Program-made: the position numbers and the translations under genes
The notes under the pieces: generated by a model
Seen by the model: the letters and a program-made list of their open reading frames with translations, nothing else
What the model was told of the DNA's origin: nothing
Databases searched by the model: none
Assembly: GCF_921293095.1 (NCBI RefSeq)
Contig: NC_060246.1
Location: forward strand, 83,759,030-83,823,029
Direction: 5' to 3'
Source: Ischnura elegans
Taxonomy: Eukaryota > Arthropoda > Insecta > Odonata > Coenagrionidae
Length of the DNA stretch: 64,000 nt
Shown here: positions 1 through 10,523 of the stretch, piece by piece
Layout: the number at the start of each line of letters is the position of its first letter
Numbering within the stretch: position 1 is the stretch's first letter

Positions 1-1144
1 CTGCTAGCTGGTAGCGCTTGGCTTAACCCTTTTGCGCCGGGCTATTTCACGGGAAGTTGCTTTTGGCTGTACGAAGGCTTTGAGCATTTCTTTTTCGCCC
101 TGTACGGAGTTGTTTCTCGGCAAGGAATCGTCCAGGTGGTCGCTCCCTCCACTTAATGACCTATTCTAGCGGGGTGCCGGACCCTTTCCTCGGCAACTGG
201 GCAAATATAATCCTTGACCCTTTTCCCGAAGGCAGCCAATCACGGAGTACTTTTGCGGTCAGTTTTGCGGTTGATTTTAATTTTTTTTAATGTTACTATT
301 GCATTAAATGTCAGTTCATCAATTGATACAGGGAGACTGAATGTGAGTTGCTCACAACAGAGAAGGGTTCAATGCTGTCAAGTATAAAAGCTATTCAGAG
401 ATTGAAATGAGAATTACATAGTTAGTTTATGGTTCACGCTAGAGTTCCGTTTAAAATTTGGAACCGATCAGCAGAACATCCAGAATGTAATTCGTGGCAT
501 TGATTTTCAATGAATGCAACATGTACGTTTTTAGTTATTCTAACTTATAAACAAATAAGTGACCATGAGCACCTTCCTTGAGTGGGACACTAAGAGCCCG
601 AATGGGCCGAGATAATCCCAACACGACAATAAGAAAGGGTCGGACCTCTCGTGCCTAGGGACCCTTATGGTGCTTGAGACCCACTTGGCATGCTTGACAG
701 CAAAGCCGTGAAACACGGCCTTCGCTCTTTAGCGTCAAAAAATTCAAGCCGTGAAAACACGCCCGCCGTAGGGAAAAGGTTAAATAAGAATTATTAACAC
801 CTTATCTAACGAAGAAAACTTTCCGACCTTAGCCAGTTTTAATAAGTGATTATTAAGACATGTTTCCCTGAGCTCTGCGCCTCATGCATGCATTGGTAAT
901 CTCAGACGATGTATAACTCCTATCTACTCGTATAGAAACTAGGTCCCTGTGACGTCACGTGGAGTGGCATCGCGTGGGCGCCAATCTGGCCTTTTTCAAA
1001 TGAGGATAAAAATGGACCATTGCCATTCGTCTAAACCGGTATTTCTAAAACAAAATAATTTGTATATTATGAATACACTGATGGAGGGTAACGAATCTCA
1101 ATCAATGCCTTTCGTTTTCTTTGATGAAGGAAACTACCCTATTG
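1..1144. repeat. Dispersed repeat, copy 1, split by a piggyBac-like insertion
   Basis: Bases 1-22 plus 784-1144 match 50442-50827 at roughly 85-90 % by eye, ending together at the motif GGAAACTACCCTATTG. The match breaks at 1144/50827. Copy 1 is interrupted at TTAA by the element at 27-779. The reading frame at 949-1218 lies largely inside the repeat and is not treated as a gene. The family is not recognised; it could be the end of a non-autonomous DNA element or another interspersed repeat. The left edge lies outside the window. Confidence 0.8.
27..779. mobile_element. Non-autonomous piggyBac-like element (TTAA target site)
   Basis: The 753-bp element is flanked by TTAA at 23-26 and 780-783. 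Its ends are imperfect inverted repeats: it starts CCCTTTTGCGCCGGGC, and the reverse complement of the right end starts CCTTTTCCCTACGGCGGGC. Both ends share a TTTCACGG block a little further in. The matching repeat at 50442-50827 has a single TTAA (50464-50467) at the same place, so insertion at TTAA is seen directly. TTAA duplication and a CCC-starting terminus are typical of the piggyBac superfamily. No transposase reading frame is present, so mobilisation would need a helper. Confidence 0.85.
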
Positions 1145-1574
1145 TTTTAATTTGGTTAATGAGCACTACTGAATATAATGCTGTTGTGGAGTGGCCCGCC
1201 ATGCATTATTTACAGTAGCATCTCTAATTTTTGAAGTTAAACGGATCAAAATGTCATAGTGCTGCAAATCAGAAGGTTATAGTGGAATCACATGCATTGA
1301 CCTTGTAGCAGGTACCATGACATACCCCTGTGTAAGATCCCTCTCTTTTGGGAAATGAATATAGGAAAAATTAGTTTTTAAAAATTTTCTCAAGAATATG
1401 CGCATTATTAAACAGAAGATAAATTCATTCACAGTATTATCATGGAAAAATAGTCCTCTGTTTTCCTCTTGCAGTTGTGGGAAAAAGAACAAATTTGAAG
1501 TAAGATAGTTATTTCACGACATACTTCTGATCATATGAGACACGTTCACTCATAGTAAACAGCAACTTTTGCAG

Positions 1575-1628
1575 GTGGGTCCTACCTTAGTGCACCACAA
1601 TAATCGGGAAAGGTTCAAGAAACTTATC
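1575..1628 (+). CDS. Possible small upstream exon (unassigned)
   Basis: A 54-bp block is bounded by a good acceptor (CTTTTGCAG) and a strong donor (GTAAGT). It is open in only one of three frames, coding for VGPTLVHHNNRERFKKLI in phase 0. It is phase-compatible with the urea transporter exon starting at 1879. However, the peptide does not look like the part of the urea transporter that should precede that exon, so this may be chance. Confidence 0.25.
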
Positions 1629-1878
1629 GTAAGTACCTATGTAATTGCTCAGCTGAAGTTTATAGTGATTCAATCGCTGTTATGTGTGTCTTTCTAATCG
1701 ATACCATTTAAAACAGAAATGCTGGGTTGATAATTTTTTAACCCATTTTTGTAGCTACTAGAAAAGAAAAATCGGTGTATGTGGTTCACAAGAACGTATG
1801 GTGCATAAAATACCCCAGAATTTTACACATTCATGCAAAATAATTCACAGATTGATCACATTCAGTTATCTTTCACAG

Positions 1879-4175
1879 TCATTTTCTCTATCGGCATACT
1901 TTCTTTCAGGTGTTATATTCTCGGAGAGTCCAGAAGCTTATCATGCCGTCTACGAAGGATCGTGGGGTTGCCAGGGCCTCCTTTGTGCTATGGTGATTGG
2001 AGGAATATACTATGTCCTAACTTGGCAGTCTGCTGTGGCAGCTTGTGCATGCGCATTCTTTGCAGCTGTTGTTCGCCATTTCATTGGCGACCCAGAATTT
2101 ATGCCTCCAAGTCATAATGCAGTGAGTTTGAAATTAGTGACTCCTTTTTTCTATTTGGTATTGAGTAGTGAAATTTTTTAGCAAAGAGAGTCTGAATTTT
2201 AATAACTTAACTCCTACGTAATATGCCAATTTCATAGCATATTCTTCTAAACCTGTTAATGAATATGGTTTCCCATGGAAATATAAATAGAGTGACCCAT
2301 TATGTTATTGCACCATGTGGTGGCTTATTTTGTTGGTTGTAAAGTTGTAAAAAGTTTCTAGTGAAAATAAGTCAGTATTTTTGCTTTTCTCTAGAGTTGT
2401 TTCACCATCATTGATTTGATGCATCAGTACTATAAATCATAAAAAAATGCTAATTTAGTCACCCTTTGATCAGCAAGATATATTTATAATTATACATTAG
2501 AAAATTATCTTAATTTGATATCTAATGGCATTATGGTTATTATTTTGCAGCCAAGTCGCCTTCCACTTCTCACCCTCCCATTTGTACTTAGTGCTCTGCT
2601 ATTTCTCTGCCTGACATCTGTTGGAGATGGATTCCTCCGTCCAAGTCATCTCTCTTCCCCAGAGCAACAGTATGTGGACTACAGAGAAACTTATGGAAAA
2701 TGTGCCAGAGGAAAGGTAATAAAGTCCTTTTTTCTTTGGTGCCTTTTTAATTTTTACATAAATGCATTATTTAAAGCTTATCCTCCATGTTTTAGTCAAT
2801 TTTATGTGCAGAGATTCTTCTAAATTTCATAGCAAAGCTTTTTTATATTTGTGAGTACAGTTATGATGGAATTTCAATGGAGTACAGTTATGATGGAATT
2901 TCAATGGAGTACAGTTATGATGGAATTTCAATGGAGGCAAGTTTGGGGCTTGAAGTCATTTCTGGTGAAAGGGTGGCTTTGGCTCATTGGTTTTCCTGTG
3001 TGTATAAGTTTTGTTGCCAAATTTGAAAATTTTCATGAGCCTTCAATGAGTTTAAACCCACGCTATTCAGTGCATTGCATAATGAAGGGGTCATTGTCCT
3101 CCTCCTCCTGAGGATGGCTCTGTGGTCAATAGTCTATGATGAGTTGTGCTGCTAACTGCAGTAGGTATTTTTTTTCTTTGGAGTAATCATCTATACAATA
3201 CTGTCGTCTTGGAGGATTCACATCAACTTTATGTTTCCAATGAAGAAACAATTAGAATATTATTTGGACCTCTGGTACCATAGGCGGATCCAGGGGGGGG
3301 GGGGCACGGGGGCACGTGCCCCCCCCAGACCCTTAAAAATATGCTAGATTTTTAATACGGTCCCATTGTCATTTTGTTAGTTTTGTATAACAAGGTATCC
3401 TTGTGCCCCCCCCCCCCTGAACAAAATCCTGGATACGGCCTTGCTTGTGCCCCTCCCAGAAAGAAATCCTGGATCTGCCCCTGTCTGGTACCAATTTTCA
3501 AGCATCTAACAACCTCTTAAGAATTTAATTGTTTTTTTTTTAAAGGTTTTCATTCCGCTGTAAATAAAATATATTTTGCAGGTTCTACTCAGAAACTTTA
3601 TTGACGACACTACACAACATGTTTCAAAGCAGTATAGACACTTGAGAATTATGTGAAAGTGTCAAAATGTATCATGTCGTAAATGAAGTTTTTAAATGGA
3701 AGTTGCAAATTCTATTTCATTTATGTAGGAAGAGTTTCACCTCATATCACACAAAACAACTAATTTTCATTTGACTCTCTTTTGAATTTCCTAATGTCTG
3801 CTTAATATGGGCTGAATATAGTTTCTCTCACAAATTATATACAATTATGATCCAATATTCATATCTTGAGAAATTCAGTGCATTCATGCCTGTGATTACT
3901 ACATATTAGTGAGTGACTACGCAATTTTTTGTGTAAAATTGTTCACCTATGGTTTCTTGCATCCTCTGTGTGTTGCAAGTGTGCTCAGTTTGTAAAATTT
4001 ATTGGTTTATAAAATATTTTCAGCGAAATACACATTTTATTTATTTTTTATGAAATAAATAATTGCCAACTTAAAAATATTTTTGATGCCACAGGGAAAG
4101 TGGGGCAGCATGGATTCATCCCGTCATAGCTCTCATGAAGCTAAGTGTCCTTTGGCAGAGCCTGAGGATGTTTGA
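1879..4175 (+). CDS. Urea transporter (SLC14/UT family), C-terminal part, 3 exons
   Basis: This is the C-terminal end of a membrane channel that lets urea cross membranes passively. Exons are 1879-2121, 2551-2715 and 4095-4175 (TGA at 4173-4175); introns are GT/AG and all phase 0. Exon 1 encodes the hallmark ESPEAYHAVYEGSWG, then MVIGGIYYVLTWQSAVAA, equivalent to vertebrate UT '[23 protein letters not shown]'. Exon 2 has RLPLLTLPFVLSALLFL and SSPEQQYVDYRE, equivalent to 'LPPCTWPFCLSALTFLLL...YPEANR'. Exon 3 is a short hydrophilic tail ending PLAEPEDV. The 5' boundary of exon 1 is uncertain: acceptors at 1878, 1850 and 1909 are all possible, and 1878 keeps phase 0 and the expected helix. The N-terminal half was not found and presumably lies upstream of the window. 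A candidate AATAAA is at 4833-4838. Confidence 0.8.
2854..2934. repeat. 27-bp tandem repeat, 3 perfect copies
   Basis: Three identical 27-bp units (2854-2880, 2881-2907, 2908-2934), each starting AGTACAGTTATGATGGAATT, lie in the last intron of the urea transporter. Perfect identity implies a recent expansion, so copy number is probably variable between individuals. Confidence 0.95.
3281..3483. mobile_element. Short TIR element (MITE), family A, with 10-bp target duplication
   Basis: The ends are inverted repeats: TAGGCGGATCCAGG on the left, CCTGGATCTGCCCCTG on the right. The element is flanked by exact direct repeats TCTGGTACCA at 3271-3280 and 3484-3493. It is rich in G and C runs and has no coding potential. 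Related copies lie near 32067-32236 (same orientation) and 26228-26345 (inverted), sharing a core like CAGACCCTTAAAAA followed by a GATTTTTAATA block. A duplication of 9-11 bp would fit Mutator-like elements; the superfamily call is an inference. It sits in the last intron of the urea transporter. Confidence 0.8.
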
Positions 4176-7078
4176 AGAGGCAGTCATCAGGATTGATCTG
4201 AAATTTTCAGGTGACTATTCATGAGATGAATTATTAGATGTATTCAATAGGATAGATAGGCTTACGCAAGGGATTTTACAAATCACCCATCACTCTATAC
4301 CTAAATTTAACTTCCCTCTTCAATTTCCAGTAAGGCCTATTCCCTCTCAGTCAGTGAATCCTATTCTCTTCCTTCCTATTCCTCACTTCATTGACATTCT
4401 TTCCTCATCTTTGATTTTCAAAATGTCCTCCCTGCCTAGTACTTGCTCCATAAAAACCCTTTCTCTCCTCTAAAAGGTTCTTCTCCTCACCCACCATGTC
4501 CAGCATTCTGTCTTGTCTCAACTCGTTTCCTTGGTGTCCATCTTTCCGCACTGTAAAGCACTATACGCCATCTCAGATTCTTTGTTAGCCTTTTCTTAAT
4601 GGTCGCATCATTTGCTCTGCTCTTTCCTATTGGTTTTAACTTTAAATTGCATCAACTGCACATACATGTGATGCTTACAGTTGTTTTAAATTTCATTTAA
4701 GTATTTAATTAATGAAAATAGCTAGAGTTTTCTTTAACAAAAATATTTGACTCTAATGCAATTATTGTTAAGTTCTTCTCATGGATGTTCATTTTAAATT
4801 GTCCTTTCCTGTACTGCATTGATTCTTATGTCAATAAATATGGAGAAGGTCTTTAAAAAATTACATGGGGATCCTATCCAATCAAATCTTCAGGTAAATT
4901 CTCTGAGTGAGCATGTATACATACTTCAAAGGCTTCTTCAAATTTAGTGCATCCTTCGTTCTTAACTAAAAATAGCCCACAATGCTACTATTTATGATAT
5001 ATAGTCTCAGGGATCGGAAACCTAATTTGGTAATTTTGCTTTGAAATCTTAGTGCCTCCATAAAAGATATTTTCTTATTTGAGCTTTCTTTTTTTCCAGG
5101 TGCCTTTCTTAGGAAAGATCAAAGTTTCATTTTGGAGAGCATGAAGACAAGTTTAATGAAAAGGCAGCCATGACTATGTATCTATTTTAGAATTAAAAAG
5201 GAAAAAAATATAGAAAGAATGGCAAACTGCATGATGGGTCTGGGTGCAGAAAGGGGCATTTTAAAAATTGGAATGAAACGAAAAAAAAGCCGTACCGCCA
5301 GTCTTTTGCAACTGCACATAGTTTATTACAAAGCATTATATTGTCTAAATTTGTGTTTAATTTAGATTTTAAAGCTTTTATGACTAAATGGAAATTTGTT
5401 AAAAATTAATTTATGTCATAAGGCCAAACTTTCAGTTGTAACTTTGAGTGGATGATCTTATAAGGCCAATATTCTTGCGCCAAATTATTAGGTCAACTCC
5501 ATGAAGGGTCCAAAATACCTCCCTAAAAATTAAATCATCAAAAACACTTATTCTTAATTATGGCTGTATTTTTCACTGCTGTTTAATATTTTGTTCAGTT
5601 GTTTTAAGAAATAAGTGAAACTTTTAATTAAGTATTGGCTGAAAGGAGTATTTGAATATTTATTGCTAAGCTACAAAACACCCTTGTTACCATAGCTACG
5701 CAGTGAAATATCAATTTTTTAAATGTAATGAAACAAAATTACTATATGTATATGTTTAATGAAATATATACCAATGATAATTGGTATATTCTCAATGATT
5801 ATAATAAGATTGTGTTTTGTAAGTACGTCTCTGTTATTTTTTTATACCTCTTACCGTAAACGTAAATTGAATATTAAAATTTTATCTTTTTCAGCATTAC
5901 GTGTTAACTTTCAAGCAATAATAAGTCCTTTAGGCAATTAATATATTGAAATATTAATTCCTTCTGTTTATTGTGGTCATTGTGCAATGCAATTGCGATA
6001 AATGCAAATTTAAGCTTTGTGCTTTATTTTCATTTTTTTCAATTAGAAACAAAGATTCATCTTATTTATCTGCTGTCATAAATGTAAAATTTATTTTAAA
6101 TGCTTTTTCCTCCTCTGTCATTGTTTTTGGTATTTAAGACCACGAATTCATCAAATTTGAATTGGTGACAATGTCTAATTCAAGGTGAGAGTGCAACAAA
6201 ATGAAATGCCAGCCAGAAATGAAACCAGCATATAGTTTCCATAATCATGAGGAGATATTACATAATTAATTCAAAATATTTGTCATTAGATACAAAATTA
6301 AATAGCCTACAACCAAAGCTTTTTTTCTTACCATAATTGCATCATTGTTCATTCATGCTCTTTCATTACATATCCGGCGTCCACCAAAAAAATCACCTCA
6401 CCACTGTCCATTTTCGTAAGAATGCCAATGCAAATATGTAACATAAATAATTCCATTCAAGTTTTAGATTAGTAGGTGATGTTGACTGCATCATTTATCC
6501 TAGGAAAGAAAAAAAACTACCTTTTGCTGGAAACAAATGAACCTTTACAATGAACTGAACAACATCGATCAAAAAATCCAAAGTAATTACATACCATCAG
6601 ACCAATGTAATGATAAATCCATAATTACATTACACATTGCATATAGAAAGAGGATATGGGCTCATTAACTATCATTTTATTTTCAAATTGAGATAAGAAT
6701 TAGAAAAAAAGAGATCTGTATTTTTCTGTCTTTTGGTCCATAATCTACTTCTTGAGCCATTCACAGAAAATAAACACCATTCTTAACCCTATCGCAGGTG
6801 AGATGATGACATCATGTACTTATGCATTTTGGTAAACTGCTTCTTAGCTTATCATCGGCTTTGTGCAAGGACCTTGAGTGGTTCATTGTTTTCTACTATC
6901 TTGTGAGCTGTACATACCAACATTGAAAGTTCTCCTTAAACCATGCATGCAGCCAAGAGGGGTGGGGAATTTGAAAAATTATAAAACTCTTTTGATTATT
7001 TATATTTATTATTTAAGGAAAATAAAAATGAGTAAATTTCTCTGTATTGATTTATTACAATGCCCACACAGAAAATAA
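4176..7078. other. Urea transporter 3' UTR and gene-free AT-rich sequence
   Basis: Up to about 4840 this is the likely 3' UTR (candidate AATAAA at 4833-4838). Beyond that I see only AT-rich sequence with short unsupported reading frames and no splice-consistent exons. Confidence 0.5.
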
Positions 7079-8230
7079 ACATCTATTAGATATCTAATAC
7101 ATATCTACATATAGACAAATAAATATATGTATAATAACCATTTGTCATTGTTCAGTGAGGTACTCATTGAGAAGAGAATAGGATGACCGCAGGGGGTGCA
7201 TTACGACAAGCCAGCTGTTGTGGTGAGGGACGATAATGTGATCAATGAACAGTTAACAAACACGAATGCTCCAGAAGGCGTGGAAAAACGTAAACAAATT
7301 CTAATGATACCATTTATGAAGATACCTTCTGACAACATACGACACTAATAGCTGCCTTCCAAAATATCTTTTTTAAGCAAAAACTGACGTCCCATAGCCA
7401 AAATCTCCGTGATTTGCAGCTTGTATCCCCACGGCGATAATGATGTGTAAGGAGGTATACCTTTAAGTTGCCCTACTTGACTTGAGCTGTTGCCATTCGC
7501 GGACGACTACTCACCCTCCTACTCAATGCCTTGTTTGTCATTGTTCATGAGGTACTCATCGAGAAGAGAATAGGATGACCGTGCGGGATGCACTACGACT
7601 AGCCATCCGTTGTGGTGAGGGACAATATGGTGATCAATAAATAGTCAACAAACACGAATGCTCCAGAAGGCGAGGAAAAACAAACAAATTCTAATGATAC
7701 CATTTACGAAGATACCTTCAGACATAACATACAACACTAATAGCTTGCTTCCAAAATACCTTGTCCAAAACCATTTGTTGCAAAATGTCCTAAACCACTT
7801 TGTTGACCAGTCAGTGCAACATTTCAAATTGCAAAAAAGTAAGAAATTGGTACCTATTCTAATGTCTGGGGTAATGAGATAAATTTTCTTACCATAGGGG
7901 AGGAACATTCTTATGTAACTATAATTGTTATGGTTATCAGTACTAATCTCTTTAAATCTACTAGGGGGAATGGGTGGTTGGTGATGTCATGCAGTTGGCA
8001 TAGTCGCCAGGCATCGTTCGATGTGTCACAAAAATTTTTCAGGTCTGCCATCGCTGTAGTAAGGAACCAAAAAAATTTGTCCCTTAATCAAATGTTAAAT
8101 CCCTTCAATAGCTCATGAATCGCATTTTAAAACACACTTTCGGAGATGCATCCAAAATGGCCCCTCATCACCTGTACATCTAATTGATGTCTAACAGATA
8201 TAGATATATCTAATAGATGTCTAATAGGCA
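7079..8230. mobile_element. Candidate foldback / DNA-transposon-like element with internal duplication
   Basis: The left edge (7079-7115) starts ACATCTATTAGATAT. Near the right edge (8189-8220) the inverse runs AGATATATCTAATAGATGT, giving imperfect inverted termini. Inside is a tandem duplication of about 233 bp with a 393-bp period (copy 1 about 7141-7374, copy 2 about 7534-7766), roughly 85-90 % alike. Both copies contain the block AACACGAATGCTCCAGAAGG. Reading frames on both strands in this area are short and mutually overlapping, so none is called. The superfamily is unknown and the exact ends are not fixed. Confidence 0.45.
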
Positions 8231-8713
8231 TCTATTAGATATGCATCTATTCATAGATGAAAATAGACAAATTTTAGATTCCTATAGATTTATGTGTGGG
8301 TGTACATTGACAGTACCTATAGTAAATGTTTCTGACCATCAAAATTTGATAAGTAGCATGGCTATACATTATAATTATCCCCAAAGCATACCAAACTATA
8401 GCTCATGCCAATGAAATATCTCAGGATGTATACATGTTTTTCGACAATAATATTGGCTTGGCCACATCATGAAACACCATGATCTATTGAAAACTATTAT
8501 TGAAGGACAGGTGTGAGGAAAGAATGGTAGAATTATGTAGGGCATGGAAGCTGGTGATGAAGGATGTACTGCAGAAGAATATTGAGTGTTAAAAAAGCAG
8601 CTGTTTGGAGAATTGAGTGGAAAATTACATCTTGAAACTGAAGTCTGTTCACTGAAAACATAATGCAAATAATTTCAGAAAAAATAATGACTTTAAATTT
8701 ATCACATTGATCC

Positions 8714-9446
8714 AAGATTCAAAGACCAAATGCATTAGGATAAACTATGAAGACTTCATTGATTTATTGCATGAAAAACTGCTTATTTAAATCCAAGGGC
8801 TATGCTGACAAGCTCTACATTGACGGCTTATACTTTTCTTGAGGAAACTGTTGTCAAAATTATGAACAATTACATCATCAATCGTGTCCTTATATTGTTA
8901 CTTTAAGTATTTAATTTATATTCCAATAAAAGTTAAGAATTTTGGAATATTTTGACATCATTAGAGATCTATGAAGTTTCAATGATGCTCAAAGGCATTG
9001 CAAAAAATTAGAATAAATGGTTTCAAATACCATTTTGTGCCGTGTGTACTACTTTTAAGGCCATTTAATGAACTGTATAAAAATGGCTTAATATACAGCA
9101 TCATATATCTAATAGTATTTTATTTCTTGTTTTTTATTTTATTTATTTTTACACCTCCAAAAACAGCACTACTCGGCCTTAACATAAGGGTTTTTGATAA
9201 CATTTAACAATCATACGCGCACAAAATCCATTTGTAGGAAATATTTCGGAATTATTCTTGAAATCCCAGATGAAAAAATATTTTCAATTCACACTAAGTA
9301 CAGAAATACTGCCACGGCTACACAGATAAACAGCTCTAAATTGAATTTGCCACAATTATTGAAGCAATTAATACACTATTTATCCCCTGGATTTAAGATT
9401 CAAAGACCAAATGCATTAGGATAAACTATAAAGACTTTATTGATTA
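8714..9446. repeat. 52-bp direct repeats flanking about 630 bp
   Basis: 8714-8765 and 9395-9446 are near-identical (a few mismatches), both starting AAGATTCAAAGACCAAATGC. The DNA between them has no recognisable gene or terminal structure. Either a local duplication or an unusual insertion made them. Confidence 0.75.
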
Positions 9447-10523
9447 CACTAACCCCTGAGAGGCACGTTATAAATCATATAGCTCAAGGCTTTAAGTAAA
9501 ACTACAAATGAGAAAGGCTACCAAGGGCTAGCTTTCATAAGCATACTTACTGAGTAGCCAAGGCAAACACTAACAGTTAGGGATCTTGGAACTCCCAAGA
9601 AGTCGGCTCTTATTATATTAGCCAACCAAAGTCACGGATCACGTGAAGGGCAGGAAAATGAGTTGAAACACAGGAAAGAAGCAGTCCCATAGCACAGGAT
9701 ATGATCATAGCATTGAATTGTACTCACCTTATAAAAGGCAAATGAGGAGTGAGTTAACTCTTCCTAATACGTTTTTTTTAAATTAATTTTTGGAGAATTA
9801 TACAGTTCATTTGAACAATTCTCTAATTATGAACCTGCATTATCCAGTTTTACCATATCACTGGCCATGCTGTTGTCAAGCTTGTTTTTGTGGGCAGTTA
9901 AAAGTTAAACATGAATATGATTTTATGAGAAAATCTTGAAAAAGTCATGAGTTTAACCATCTTATGATATTTCGATTTTAAAATTATTTGAAATAACTTA
10001 AAAATCATTTTTCAATATTCTTTTGCTACTTGGGATAGGAGTGACTACAGTTTACATAAACACACTAAGTAAAGATAAAGTAGCAGTAATCTATCATTCC
10101 CTAGAAAAACATACTTCCGCATGACACGATGCCGTGAATACAAACTGACAAAATCAATGAATAACTAATATGCATTATCATAAATAAAAGTATGGTTAAA
10201 AGGATACATATATTTTATTTTTGAAGTATGGATTGTTTCCAGATAATTTATGGACAAAAATACACATCTCTATCAACCAGATGCATCAGCATCAGGTTTT
10301 AGTACAAAAGAGATTCAAAATTACATGAAAAGTTGCTATTTGGCTCATCATACATCATATATAGCCTAATATAAACCATAAGTGAAGAATGATTAAATTA
10401 TCTGATTCAAGTTCATCCACTGAAATTATTTATGAGAAGAGAAAATAAAAACATAATCAATGCACAGAAAAAGGAATACTTTCCTTCACGTTGATCGGTA
10501 AAAATATCATTTGTTATTAATCT
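9447..10523. other. Intergenic region and likely Phf14 3' UTR
   Basis: No gene is seen. On the minus strand an AATAAA (plus-strand TTTATT at 10214-10219) lies about 305 nt beyond the Phf14 stop codon and is a reasonable end for that transcript. The rest is AT-rich sequence without structure I can support. Confidence 0.4.

Noticed and set aside
949-1218. 89-codon plus-strand frame
   Set aside because: It lies mostly within the dispersed repeat also found at 50442-50827, where the frame is not preserved. No protein similarity.
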